Positions 26,878 to 36,316 are shown, numbered from the stretch's first letter. The stretch: DNA of 63,288 nt from Bacteroidota bacterium (GCA_022567155.1 JADFHN010000014.1:1-63288); one strand, 5' to 3'. Translations and numbers: made by a program. Notes: a model not told the origin generated them from the letters alone.

Positions 26878-27681
26878 GTGAGAATCAGAATTGTATTTAA
26901 TCTATTGAACAAAGGAGGTTATGTTCCTTTTCATCATCAATACCTGCTGGCTCAACTTATTAAGGGAGTAATCCTGAAAGGGGGCGACGACAGGTTCAGT
27001 AATTATTCTGACTACAACTTTTCGGGACTGAAAGGTCAGATACATATTAGCCGTAAGGGTCTGCATTTTTATTCAAATAAAATAACCCTGGTTTTCAGTT
27101 GCAGCAATGTCGATTTCATGGATTACTTTCTCGATAATCTTTTTGGGCTGGGAGATCTTGAAATCGGCAATCTGGTACTTTCGCCAGCTATGATTGAAAA
27201 AGAAGAACCGATTGTATTTGGTGATAAGGTAAAATATGTATGCATATCCCCCATTATTGTTAGGAAACCGGTTTACCATGATCCGATGAGTAAAACATTT
27301 ATTAACCCTGAAGACGATCTGTTCTCAGACCTGCTTTATGAAATTACTATGGAGCGGATTGAAAAGCAAGAGATATATACGGCCAAACAAATCAACTCAT
27401 TCTACAGGTTTCAGATCGTACCCGACAGGGAATATTTAGGGAAGCTCATGTATCAGAATAAAAAATTCGCACGTATTTATCCGGTGTTCGAACATGATGC
27501 AAATTTTGAAGTGAGGGGCTATACATTTCCTTTTACATTGTATGCCGATATAAAAGTACAGGAGTTTCTGTTTACTCATGGGTTAGGTTCTTTCACTCAT
27601 AAGGGATTTGGGATGATCGATATTGCTAACGCTGACCCAATAAAACGAATAACAACCAGAAAATCAAAAGTGCTGGCTTAG
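26878..27681 (+). CDS. cas6: CRISPR-associated endoribonuclease Cas6, orphan
   Basis: A 267-residue RAMP-superfamily protein that aligns along its whole length with Cas6. The N-terminus is MRIRIVFNLLNKGGYVPFHH, with His19/His20 and Lys29 near the expected catalytic region. YNFSGLKGQ, KYVCISPIIV and FARIYPVFEH follow, with FEVRGYTFPFTLYA in the second ferredoxin fold. The Gly-rich loop GLGSFTHKGFG (235-245) completes the pattern. Cas6 normally cuts pre-crRNA within the repeat. No other cas gene and no repeat-spacer array occurs in this window, so it is an orphan here. Translation starts at GTG 26878. The 3' end overlaps the T9SS plug gene by a shared TTAG (27678-27681). Confidence 0.9.
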   Translation: MRIRIVFNLLNKGGYVPFHHQYLLAQLIKGVILKGGDDRFSNYSDYNFSGLKGQIHISRKGLHFYSNKITLVFSCSNVDFMDYFLDNLFGLGDLEIGNLVLSPAMIEKEEPIVFGDKVKYVCISPIIVRKPVYHDPMSKTFINPEDDLFSDLLYEITMERIEKQEIYTAKQINSFYRFQIVPDREYLGKLMYQNKKFARIYPVFEHDANFEVRGYTFPFTLYADIKVQEFLFTHGLGSFTHKGFGMIDIANADPIKRITTRKSKVLA

Positions 27682-28934
27682 TATCCGGGGTTACGCGTAA
27701 TCATGAAATAGCCGATTAGCAGGTCCGTATTTAATTCAAATGAATAATAATACACCAGGATTTCATATTCATTTTCTGTTTCAAAATGATCCCCTTCAAG
27801 GTAATTAACGGGTAATTCTGTGCTCTCAACCCAATATTGGTAATCATAAAATCCCTGTTTCAGCATGATGGGCTTATAATATCCTCCTCGGTTTTGCTGG
27901 TATTCCATCCTGTAATCATTGGTGGTTTCCCAGTTAGAAAATTCTCCGGTTACATATACATTTCCTGAGAGTCTCTCGGTTTCAATAAAAAATTCAACAT
28001 AAGCATAGTCCGATTCAATGGGATGGGATATCAGGTATTTCCCATTATTGTCCCGGTAGTCGCTATAGGCTTTACCTTTTCTGGGTTTGTCAATTTCGAG
28101 CGTAGCCTGGGGCACTTCTTTATGAATGTCCACTTTATCCACATTTCTACCATAATATTCGAGCGACCTCAAATCAAAAAACCTGAACTGATTGCCGCCA
28201 TGAAACCGGTTTTCCAATGCAAAATGTTTGAAATCTATTATCCTGGAGCTTTCCCTTACAAATGTAGGCTCCAACCCATAAATGGCATTGTTCCATCGTT
28301 GATTTTGCTTTATGGTAGCTTTGATGTTTCTACGTGGGTTATTGAAATCAGTATGCAGGTAATCGAGGCTGAATTGTATTTCCTGAGTCATCCTCGATAC
28401 AGTTACCATCCCGATCGCATCATATTCACCTTTAAGTATAACCTGGTTATCATATATGACAAACCTTTTTGAAAGCATAACGTTTTCTTCTGATTCCCTG
28501 TACACTACCAGCAAATAATTGCCAGGAATTTTAAATGGAGGAAGTATAAAATTATAATGTATATAATGAACTTTTGTATTGAATGAGAAATCGTAATTTT
28601 CGATTAAAAATTCATTATATTCTTCAAGGTAATCAAGGGCGAATAATCCCGAGGGTGACCAATCGGCATTGCAATGTATAAACTTTATGTAATATCGTTC
28701 ATACTCGGCAAAAAGGTCATCAAATTCAAGCATCAGCATGAATTCTCTGTTGAGAGGTGCGGCGGAAGGCATAAGTTCCTGTCTGGGCGCATTCATGACC
28801 GGGAAAAGACGGACGGTTTTTATGTATTCGTTGTATATCCGGTCTGTATTTTCAAAGTTCTGAGAATGAACGGGCGTGAATAAGCTGCAAAACATGCAAA
28901 TGATAATTATCAGTGGTTGTACTTGTACTTTCAT
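27678..28934 (-). CDS. type IX secretion system plug protein (DUF5103)
   Basis: A 418-residue secreted protein of the DUF5103 family. A signal peptide (LIIIICMFCSLFTPVHSQ) is followed by the conserved block FIHCNADWSPSGLFALDYLEEYNEF, and later ENRFHGGNQFRFFDLRSLEYYGRN and EFSNWETTNDYRMEY. Plug blocks the periplasmic side of the large SprA translocon barrel in resting T9SS machines. With PorP/SprF and the giant adhesin it shows that this organism has a type IX system. It is monocistronic and convergent with cas6, with which it shares four bases. Confidence 0.88.
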   Translation of the reverse strand: MKVQVQPLIIIICMFCSLFTPVHSQNFENTDRIYNEYIKTVRLFPVMNAPRQELMPSAAPLNREFMLMLEFDDLFAEYERYYIKFIHCNADWSPSGLFALDYLEEYNEFLIENYDFSFNTKVHYIHYNFILPPFKIPGNYLLVVYRESEENVMLSKRFVIYDNQVILKGEYDAIGMVTVSRMTQEIQFSLDYLHTDFNNPRRNIKATIKQNQRWNNAIYGLEPTFVRESSRIIDFKHFALENRFHGGNQFRFFDLRSLEYYGRNVDKVDIHKEVPQATLEIDKPRKGKAYSDYRDNNGKYLISHPIESDYAYVEFFIETERLSGNVYVTGEFSNWETTNDYRMEYQQNRGGYYKPIMLKQGFYDYQYWVESTELPVNYLEGDHFETENEYEILVYYYSFELNTDLLIGYFMITRNPGY

Positions 28935-28979
28935 ATTCAGGAATTGGCGGATTTTACTTTAATTTTGAATAAAATATAC

Positions 28980-29036
28980 AGGTTTCCAACCCTTTGCATT
29001 AATTGTGTGTCTAAAATACAGTAAATAAGGAAACCT
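28980..29036. promoter_or_regulatory. 8-bp inverted repeat upstream of the sigma factor gene
   Basis: AGGTTTCC (28980-28987) and GGAAACCT (29029-29036) are perfect inverted copies separated by 41 bases, about 20 bp before the ECF sigma GTG. They could flank an autoregulated promoter, but no ECF -35/-10 pair was confirmed. Confidence 0.3.
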
Positions 29037-29055
29037 TGCGATAACAAATACCATA

Positions 29056-29613
29056 GTGTCCTTTGGTTCTGCAGATCATAAGCTGATAAAAGCATGCAAA
29101 AATGGAGATAATCAGGCTCAAAGAGAGCTTTATGACCTTTTTGCGCCTAAAATGATGGTGATTGCACTAAGGTATTCAAAAGCTGTACCTGAAGCAGAAG
29201 ATATCCTGCAGGATGCATTTGTCAAGGTATTTCAAAAGATAGGATCCCTGAAACATCATGACAAACTGGGAGGCTGGATAAAACGCATTGTGATAAATAC
29301 CGCGTTGAATCAAAACAGAAGTAAACTTTATATGTTCCCGATGTCGCAAGTGGAGGAGAATACATTATCTGGTGAGAATGAGGTAAATCTATCAGAAATT
29401 CACTTTCAGGAATTATTAAAAATGATTCAGGCACTTCCTGTGGGTTGTCAGATAATTTTCAACCTGTATGCCATAGAGGGATATAGCCATTCGGAGATTG
29501 CAAAAAAGCTGGATATCAGTAGCGGGACCTGTAAATCGCAGTATTCCAGGGCAAAAAAGATACTCAGGCAAAAACTTAAAGAGTTTGAAAATGTAAATTA
29601 TGGAGCCGTATAA
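29056..29613 (+). CDS. ECF-type RNA polymerase sigma factor
   Basis: A 185-residue sigma-70-family factor of the extracytoplasmic-function type. Region 2 is ELYDLFAPKMMVIALRYSKAVPEAEDILQDAFVKVF; region 4 is LPVGCQIIFNLYAIEGYSHSEIAKKLDISSGTCKSQYSRAKK. There is no region 1 or 3. Translation begins with GTG at 29056. The next gene starts inside or just after its stop codon and encodes a membrane-spanning protein with an anti-sigma-like N-terminus, so the pair forms a signalling unit across the envelope. Confidence 0.92.
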   Translation: MSFGSADHKLIKACKNGDNQAQRELYDLFAPKMMVIALRYSKAVPEAEDILQDAFVKVFQKIGSLKHHDKLGGWIKRIVINTALNQNRSKLYMFPMSQVEENTLSGENEVNLSEIHFQELLKMIQALPVGCQIIFNLYAIEGYSHSEIAKKLDISSGTCKSQYSRAKKILRQKLKEFENVNYGAV

Positions 29614-29614
29614 G

Positions 29615-30910
29615 ATGAACACTGCCAATCAATTTGAAAAAAGCTTCCGGTTAGCATTTGAAAATGCGGAAATTGTGCCTTCGCCACGTGTGTGGGAAAA
29701 TGTAACTCTAAATCTGGCGGCGGGAAAAAGCGGCAAGTATAAAAAGTGGCTATTTTTTTTCCAGCTGGTTGCAGCGGCATCCCTGCTTTTTGCAGCCAGT
29801 ATTGCCGTTTTCAATGCATTAAACAAACAGAAACCCGAAACCCTGATAACGGAAACAATAAAAGAAAAAGGCAAGACCTTCAACAATGAAATGAAAAAAT
29901 CACCTGACAAAGAACTACAACCAGCTATTGTTGAGAAAAAAGATCTGCCACCGGGAGTAGATGACACTCGTAATATAGCAATGCTGAAAAAAGAGGACGA
30001 TGCGGCCTCCAAACCCGGCCTGACTGAGCCTGATGCTGAATCCCCTGTTATCATTACAGAATCTGTTGCATCCGAACCTGAACTGATTACAGCTTATTTC
30101 CCGGAAATAACGCAACGGGGGTTATTTGACATGAGTATTAAAAAACCGACGTACGAACCACAAATGATTCCGTACTGGACAAAAGCCGGCGAAGATCACG
30201 GTGTGGCTTCGAACCTGTGGGCAAAAGCAGGATTTGTAACCGGAAGTTATAAAGCAGCTACACCTGTCGGATTCGGCGCATCATCCGCTGATGTGGCCCC
30301 TGCAATGGCGGATAAATTTGAATCCGAAGTAAACGTAGCCACCACTGATAAACCCGGGTTTTCGTATGGCGCAGGTATAGGTGTTGGTGGTAAAATCGGG
30401 CGCAGATGGATATTGGAAACAGGTCTGAACTATATGTATTCCGAGCTTCCTGCCAGCACCAACGCTGTGATCGAATCCGGTGATTTGATTTATCCGGTGT
30501 TTCACGAAACACAGCTATCCGGCGATTTATTAAATGTAACTAATTACCAGGTTACAAACAGTTTTAAATTTTTAACCATACCCATAAAAGCCGGATACCA
30601 GATTATCGATAAGAAAATCGGATGGCTGGCTACGGGAGGGTTCTCATCAAATATACTGTTGAATAGCACGGTTCAATCTGAATCTTACCAGAAGTTCAGC
30701 TTGTCAGGCAATCAGTCTCCGTACAGGCCTTTAAGCTGGTCTGCGCTTATCGGTACGGAGGTATATATTAATTTTGCAACGTATTATCAGCTCTCTGTTG
30801 TGCCTCAGTACAGCATTGGACTTACGGACATCACCAAACCGGATACTAATTTCAGTATTGTGCCAAATTCATTCAATATCGGCATTAGTCTGAGGTATAT
30901 GATCAGGTAA
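29615..30910 (+). CDS. anti-sigma-like / outer-membrane beta-barrel fusion
   Basis: A 431-residue protein. A short cytosolic segment (FEKSFRLAFENAEIVPSPRVWENV) precedes one membrane helix at about residues 43-66. A long charged periplasmic linker (residues 70-180) follows, then a beta-rich domain from about 215 with GAGIGVGGKIGRRWILETGLNYMYS, ending NIGISLRYMIR like an outer-membrane barrel. It directly follows the ECF sigma gene, so the N-terminus probably binds sigma. An alternative ATG at 29600 overlaps the sigma gene. If both ends insert, the protein would bridge the two membranes and pass an envelope signal directly; this is inference. Confidence 0.72.
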   Translation: MNTANQFEKSFRLAFENAEIVPSPRVWENVTLNLAAGKSGKYKKWLFFFQLVAAASLLFAASIAVFNALNKQKPETLITETIKEKGKTFNNEMKKSPDKELQPAIVEKKDLPPGVDDTRNIAMLKKEDDAASKPGLTEPDAESPVIITESVASEPELITAYFPEITQRGLFDMSIKKPTYEPQMIPYWTKAGEDHGVASNLWAKAGFVTGSYKAATPVGFGASSADVAPAMADKFESEVNVATTDKPGFSYGAGIGVGGKIGRRWILETGLNYMYSELPASTNAVIESGDLIYPVFHETQLSGDLLNVTNYQVTNSFKFLTIPIKAGYQIIDKKIGWLATGGFSSNILLNSTVQSESYQKFSLSGNQSPYRPLSWSALIGTEVYINFATYYQLSVVPQYSIGLTDITKPDTNFSIVPNSFNIGISLRYMIR

Positions 30911-31040
30911 TTATGATACGATTTACCATAAATCTTCAGAAACAGGTTTAAATTATGTTAAGATTAATTGAGGACAGAAACCATTCCAACCATTCCTACC
31001 GGGTGTGTGTCATATATATAAATCCAAAATAATTACAGCT

Positions 31041-32336
31041 ATGAAATTGAATAGGAAGGGCATAACGTTTTATCTGGTCATCGGCACATTTTTTACTTTG
31101 CTGGCATTTTCCGGCTGCACCGATACGTGCGAAACAACCAATACATACACATATTTCGAGCCCATATATGCCACTTCGCAGGAAGTAAGGGATGGGTTTA
31201 AAATAGGGGAGCCGGCCGTACTTAAAAGTCCGGGTAAGATTTATTTATATGGCCAGTATGTATTGATCAATGAACCAGGCGAAGGAGTACATATTATCAA
31301 CAATGCAGACAACAAGAATCCGGTAATAGAAAAGTTTATTTACATACCGGGCAACTTCGATATTGCGGTAAAGAATAATATTCTTTATGCCGATAGTTAT
31401 GTGGATTTGCTTGCTATTGACATATCGGATATTGGGAATATCAGGCTTGTAACAAGGCTTGAGAATGTATTTCCAAATTACAATATTCAATTTGGTTTTG
31501 CAGCCGGCGATGGGGTGATAATTACGGGCTGGGAAGAAGTGCAGAAAATAGAGGTGACGGACGAATGCAGAAGTACCGGCGGGATTGTTTTGCTGAAATT
31601 TGGCGTAGCAGTAGCTAACGACGCGTTTTCTGCTTCTCCCAATGTATCCGGTCCATCTACTCCTACAGGCATCGGGGGTTCCATGGCGCGGTTTGCCGTA
31701 CAATCAGATTTTCTGTATGCGGTTGACAGCTATAATCTGAATGTATTTGATATATCCGATACTTCATCGCCGAAGTATGAAAATACAGTGGAGGTAAGCT
31801 GGAATGTAGAAACCATTTTTCCTTTTAAAGATAAGTTATTTATAGGCGCCCAGGCTGGAATGTTCATTTTCGATATATCCGTCCCTGCAAGCCCCGCACA
31901 TGTTTCGTCATTTCTGCATGTCACTGCCTGCGACCCGGTGGTTGCCAACGACGACTACGCGTTTGTGACGCTGCGATCTGGCACCGCATGCCAGGGATTT
32001 ACCAATCAACTGGATGTGATTGATATTTCAAGTATTGAAAATCCCAGACTGCACAGGACTTACCCGATGCAAAATCCGTATGGGTTAGGTCTCGATGGGG
32101 ATGTTTTATTTATATGTGAAGCTGAATTCGGTTTGCGGGTGTACAACATTGCCGATGTGGACAATATATCTTCAAATTTGATTGCAGTTTTTACTGATAT
32201 CAATGTATTTGATGTAATACCATGGCAAAAAGTATTGCTTGCGGTAGGTGAGGACGGGCTTTACCAGTATGACTATTCTGACATTGAGAACATCGAATTA
32301 TTAAGTTTTATACCCATAATCACGGACGGAGAATGA
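31041..32336 (+). CDS. LVIVD-repeat lipoprotein
   Basis: A 431-residue lipoprotein (lipobox AFSGC) with LVIVD-type beta-propeller repeats: YVLINEPGEGVHIINNAD, LLAIDISDIGNI, LNVFDISDTSSP, MFIFDISVPASP and LRVYNIADVDN. Such propellers are common surface or periplasmic proteins of unknown binding specificity. I use the ATG at 31041 (MKLNRKG); the longer frame from 31005 starts at a GTG without a signal-like sequence. It follows the sigma/anti-sigma pair by 130 bp and is coupled to the next gene through ATGA. Confidence 0.83.
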   Translation: MKLNRKGITFYLVIGTFFTLLAFSGCTDTCETTNTYTYFEPIYATSQEVRDGFKIGEPAVLKSPGKIYLYGQYVLINEPGEGVHIINNADNKNPVIEKFIYIPGNFDIAVKNNILYADSYVDLLAIDISDIGNIRLVTRLENVFPNYNIQFGFAAGDGVIITGWEEVQKIEVTDECRSTGGIVLLKFGVAVANDAFSASPNVSGPSTPTGIGGSMARFAVQSDFLYAVDSYNLNVFDISDTSSPKYENTVEVSWNVETIFPFKDKLFIGAQAGMFIFDISVPASPAHVSSFLHVTACDPVVANDDYAFVTLRSGTACQGFTNQLDVIDISSIENPRLHRTYPMQNPYGLGLDGDVLFICEAEFGLRVYNIADVDNISSNLIAVFTDINVFDVIPWQKVLLAVGEDGLYQYDYSDIENIELLSFIPIITDGE

Positions 32337-33091
32337 GTAATCTAACCAGGATCTTAATCGTTTTTTTCGGAATTATACTTTTTATGTCTGCCGGCATAGC
32401 ATTCGGTCAGCATAACCTCGCAAAAATCTACCTTAAAGATGGGAGTAAGATACGTGGTATCATTGTTGAAAATAAATTTGATGCATATATAAAAGTGCTG
32501 GTACTCGATACACAACAGATTGTAATCAGCTACGATAAGATCAAAAGATTCAAGAGTGTTTCTTTTTCGTACCGCTCGTTTTACAATAAAGAAACCGGAC
32601 ACTTTAACGAAACGTCAGCAGGCCTTATTTTTCTAAAATCAAACAAATTCTCCGATGTAGCTCCTGAGTGGACAATACATACGGTAAACGGCATCCGGAT
32701 TCGGCCCAAGATCCGGACAGGTTTAGGAATAGGACTTGACATGTATGGAGAAACTTCGGCTTTGCCGATTTACCTCAGCGGGAGGGGAGATATCGGATCC
32801 GGACGTGTGGTTCCGGTTATAAACCTTAATTTGGGTTATGCCCCCATGTGGGTGAATAGTTCCTACAGAGAATGGACGGATATTGATAATGTAAAAGGAG
32901 GTATGTACTGGGAAATCGGTAGCGGAATAAAAATAAAGGGCATTAATTCCGCATTATTGTTTAACCTGGCGTATAAACATCAGTCAGAAAACCTCACCTA
33001 TATAGATGAATGGTGGAGTAGAGGAGGCAATATTTCGGTGGTAAAACGTAAATTCAGAAATATTGCCTTTACCGTGGGAGTAGCATTTTGA
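32333..33091 (+). CDS. secreted outer-membrane-like protein, unknown function
   Basis: A 252-residue protein with a signal peptide (IVFFGIILFMSAGIAFGQ). It has a short N-terminal module (IYLKDGSKIRGIIVENK) of the type seen in many Bacteroidota envelope proteins. The remainder is beta-rich and ends FTVGVAF, with terminal Phe as in outer-membrane barrels. Its ATG overlaps the stop of the LVIVD lipoprotein (ATGA), so the two are translated together and likely interact. No family name can be given. Confidence 0.65.
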   Translation: MSNLTRILIVFFGIILFMSAGIAFGQHNLAKIYLKDGSKIRGIIVENKFDAYIKVLVLDTQQIVISYDKIKRFKSVSFSYRSFYNKETGHFNETSAGLIFLKSNKFSDVAPEWTIHTVNGIRIRPKIRTGLGIGLDMYGETSALPIYLSGRGDIGSGRVVPVINLNLGYAPMWVNSSYREWTDIDNVKGGMYWEIGSGIKIKGINSALLFNLAYKHQSENLTYIDEWWSRGGNISVVKRKFRNIAFTVGVAF

Positions 33092-33098
33092 CAGGTTG

Positions 33099-35024
33099 TC
33101 AGCAAGCCAGTTCGTCGAGTTTGTCTGCTATGGTTTCCCAGTCAGAATTAGCTGTATTAAGGATATTTTTTGCAGATACATACGCCTGGTTTGCGGCCAT
33201 TAGTTTATCCGTATCCGAATACACTTCTACCAAACTCATCTTTTTTTCAAGGCCACGGATGTCTGATTCCAGTTGTTCAATACGGGTTTCAACTTTTGTT
33301 AATTCTTCCTGAAGTTTTTTTATTTTTCTGTCTTTATTTTCTTTTTGGCTGCTGTTATTTTTCCGGTATTTATTTCCAATATCAGGCTTACTTTCAGAAT
33401 TTGGCGAAGGGTAAGCGATGTTTCTTTTTCGCTGTTCCATCCAATACGTATATTCATCGAGAGTGCCGGGGTATTCCTTGATCTGTAAATTTTCGATGTA
33501 CCATATCTTGTTGACTGTGTGTGAGATGAAATAGCGATTGTGCGAAACGATTACAAACGTACCCTGGTACTGTTGCAATGCCTGGATCAGGATATTTTCC
33601 GATTGAAAATCAAGGTGGTTAGTGGGCTCATCCAACAACAAGAAGTTAGCTTCAGTTATCAGTGTTTTTGCAAGCGCCACTCTCGATTTTTCACCTCCTG
33701 AAAGCACTTTGATTTTTTTGAATACATCATCATCAGAAAACAAAAAGCAGCCCAGAATATTCCGAAGCTCCTGTTCGGGTTTTCCTGATCCGGCTTGTTT
33801 TAATTCTTCGAGAATTTCATTTTCCACATGGAGCGCTTCCAGTTGGTGCTGAGCATAAAATCCTTTTACTACGTTATAACCTTCTGTGCGTTTTCCTCCC
33901 TGCAACGTTTCGGTGCCATCAATTATCCGCAACAGGGTTGACTTGCCTTTGCCGTTTGCCCCGATCAATGCAATTTTGTCGCCCCGCTCTATCCGGATGG
34001 TCGAATTTTTAAATACCTTGATATCGTCAAAAGATTTCAAAATATTTTCAAGCTGAATGAGGTGCCTGCCAGACTTTTGTTTGAAGTCAAAACGAAAATT
34101 CACCACAGGACTTGAATCAACAACTTTTTCAACTACATCCATCCGTTCAAGTGACTTGAGTTTTGATTGTACCTGCCTGGCTTTGGTTGACTTTGCACGG
34201 AATCGCTGAATGAACCTTTCTGTTTGCCTGATCCGGACCTGTTGGTTCTGGTACGAATTGCGCTGTACTTCATTGCGAAGTTTCTTCTCCTTGAGATAGA
34301 AGTCATAGTTGCCTTCAAAGAGATTTAATTTCTTATTCGAGACTTCAATTGTTTTACGGGTAGTATTGTTCAGAAACCGCCTGTCGTGCGAAACGATGAT
34401 ATATGCCCCTTCGTAAATGTTGAGGTAGTTCTCAACCCATTCAATTGAAGGCAGGTCGAGGTGGTTTGTTGGTTCATCCATCAACAGCAGCGAAGGCTTT
34501 TCCAGCAGCAGTTTAGCGAGCATGACACGCATGCGCCACCCTCCAGAAAATTCTATCAACGGCCTGTGAAGGTCTTCTGTTCTGAACCCAATTCCTTCAA
34601 GTATTTCTTCGGCCTTTGCCTGAAGTGAATATCCTTCAAGTGTTTCATACTTTTCCTGGTATTGGGTGAGCTTTTCAATCAGCTTTACAGAATAATTCGT
34701 TTCCAGTTTTTCCAGTATGTCTTCTATTTTTATTTGAATCTGCTGTGCTTCTGTAAACGCACTCATAACTACGGCAAGTATGCTGTCATAGGTTTCGTAG
34801 GATAGCATATCCTGATTCAGAAATCCTATTGTACATGATTTTCTTCTTTCTATCGAGCCGCTGTCAGGGCTGTATTCTCCTGTGATAATCCGCAACAGCG
34901 TTGTCTTTCCAGTACCGTTCAATCCTATTAGTGCAATCTTATCCCTGGTTGATATATGCATAGAGGCCGACTTATACAACGTGCGGCCACCAATGTGATA
35001 CGATATGTCGTTTACCGAAAGCAT
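33099..35024 (-). CDS. ABC-F family ATPase
   Basis: A 641-residue soluble protein with two ABC domains and no membrane part. Walker A motifs are GLNGTGKTTLL and GANGKGKSTLL. Signature motifs are EFSGGWRMRVMLAK and VLSGGEKSRVALAK, each followed by LLMDEPTNHLD or LLLDEPTNHLD. Between the domains is the linker, rich in Arg, typical of ABC-F. The C-terminal 90 residues form a coiled coil as in Uup-type proteins. ABC-F proteins act on ribosomes to rescue or tune translation, and some give antibiotic resistance; which applies here is not decidable. It is convergent with the preceding gene. Confidence 0.92.
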   Translation of the reverse strand: MLSVNDISYHIGGRTLYKSASMHISTRDKIALIGLNGTGKTTLLRIITGEYSPDSGSIERRKSCTIGFLNQDMLSYETYDSILAVVMSAFTEAQQIQIKIEDILEKLETNYSVKLIEKLTQYQEKYETLEGYSLQAKAEEILEGIGFRTEDLHRPLIEFSGGWRMRVMLAKLLLEKPSLLLMDEPTNHLDLPSIEWVENYLNIYEGAYIIVSHDRRFLNNTTRKTIEVSNKKLNLFEGNYDFYLKEKKLRNEVQRNSYQNQQVRIRQTERFIQRFRAKSTKARQVQSKLKSLERMDVVEKVVDSSPVVNFRFDFKQKSGRHLIQLENILKSFDDIKVFKNSTIRIERGDKIALIGANGKGKSTLLRIIDGTETLQGGKRTEGYNVVKGFYAQHQLEALHVENEILEELKQAGSGKPEQELRNILGCFLFSDDDVFKKIKVLSGGEKSRVALAKTLITEANFLLLDEPTNHLDFQSENILIQALQQYQGTFVIVSHNRYFISHTVNKIWYIENLQIKEYPGTLDEYTYWMEQRKRNIAYPSPNSESKPDIGNKYRKNNSSQKENKDRKIKKLQEELTKVETRIEQLESDIRGLEKKMSLVEVYSDTDKLMAANQAYVSAKNILNTANSDWETIADKLDELAC

Positions 35025-35105
35025 AGCTGCAAAATTACCTGAACATTTTAAATCCGATCATACTTTGCCAATTATTCATTAATTTCACTTTTAAACCATA
35101 TAATA

Positions 35106-36275
35106 ATGAAAATGATCTCATTTGCAATTCTTACCTTCTGGATGGTTGTACATCTGGCAGGCTGTACAAAACTGGAAATTCCGGATCAACAAGCCCTCCG
35201 GGACAATAATTTTGATGCAGGGGATGTACCTGATCTTCCGCTGAAAAACATAAATCTTCCGGATGGGTTTAATATCTCTGTTTTTGCATCAGTACATAAC
35301 GCAAGGTCGCTCACCATGAGCCCGTCAGGAGTGATATTTGTCGGCAACCGGTCAGGGAATAAAGTATATGCATTGAAGGATGTAGATGGCGACCATGTAG
35401 CTGATAAGAAATACATAATTGATAAAGGACTCCGGTCACCGAATGGGGTTGCATTTCATGAAGGAGATTTATATGTCGCCGAAATAAGCAGGATATTAAA
35501 GTATGAATCAATTGAAGACCATCTTGAAAATCCTCCGAAGCCGGTTGTGATTTACGAGAAGTATCCAAAGAATGGACATCATGGATGGAAATATATTGCC
35601 TTTGGCCCTGACGGTAAACTTTATGTGCCGGTAGGGGCTCCCTGCAATATATGCGAGCGGCCTGATAATGAGGTGTATGCATCTATCACCCGGATAAATA
35701 AAGATGGATCGGATATGGAGGTGTTTGTGAAAGGAGTAAGAATGTCAGTGGGGTTTACCTGGCATCCCGAAACAGGTGAAATGTGGTTTACGGACAATGG
35801 CCGCGACATGCTGGGTGATAACAAGCCACCGTGTGAACTTAATTATGCGCCTGAACAAGGAATGCATTTTGGCTATCCATATTGCCATGGGGGTACTATA
35901 CCTGATCCTGAATTCGGTAAAAACCGGGCTTGCAGCGAATTTGTTCCTCCTGCAATAGCGCTTGGGCCCCATGTAGCTCCTCTCGGGCTGAAATTTTATA
36001 CCGGGAATCAATTTCCTGAACTGTATCGTAACCAGATTTTTATTGCCGAGCATGGTTCATGGAACCGTTCAAAAAAGATAGGGTATCGTATTACATTGGT
36101 TACGCTCGAAGGAAATCAAGCTACCGGTTATTCTGTATTTTCTGACGGCTGGCTGAATGATACTACCCAAAGCCAGTGGGGGAGACCTGTGGATATTCTG
36201 GTTTTGCCGGATGGCTCTCTACTTGTGTCAGACGACTATGCCGATGTAATTTATAGAATAAGCTATACAGGATGA
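35106..36275 (+). CDS. sorbosone dehydrogenase-like (PQQ-type propeller) lipoprotein
   Basis: A 389-residue lipoprotein (lipobox LAGC at about Cys21). It has a six-bladed soluble-glucose-dehydrogenase-like propeller: INLPDGFNISVFA, NRSGNKVYALKDVDGDHVADKKY, NGHHGWKYIAFGPDGKLYVPVGAPCN, GFTWHPETGEMWFTDNGRD and FIAEHGSWNRSKK. Homologues oxidise sugars or aldehydes with PQQ, but many carry no known activity. Whether PQQ can be made or taken up cannot be seen here. It is a single gene, divergent from ABC-F. Confidence 0.82.
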   Translation: MKMISFAILTFWMVVHLAGCTKLEIPDQQALRDNNFDAGDVPDLPLKNINLPDGFNISVFASVHNARSLTMSPSGVIFVGNRSGNKVYALKDVDGDHVADKKYIIDKGLRSPNGVAFHEGDLYVAEISRILKYESIEDHLENPPKPVVIYEKYPKNGHHGWKYIAFGPDGKLYVPVGAPCNICERPDNEVYASITRINKDGSDMEVFVKGVRMSVGFTWHPETGEMWFTDNGRDMLGDNKPPCELNYAPEQGMHFGYPYCHGGTIPDPEFGKNRACSEFVPPAIALGPHVAPLGLKFYTGNQFPELYRNQIFIAEHGSWNRSKKIGYRITLVTLEGNQATGYSVFSDGWLNDTTQSQWGRPVDILVLPDGSLLVSDDYADVIYRISYTG

Positions 36276-36316
36276 TACTGAAATCAATTTGATGCATTTT
36301 TAAGGATGGCAAATGT

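Noticed and set aside
26700-29056. A CRISPR array near cas6
   Set aside because: I looked for recurring 25-40 bp direct repeats on both sides of cas6 and saw none; flanks are ordinary genes and short AT-rich gaps.
31245-31703. A 152-codon minus-strand frame opposite the LVIVD gene
   Set aside because: It is antisense to clear propeller repeats, and its composition is that of a shadow frame.
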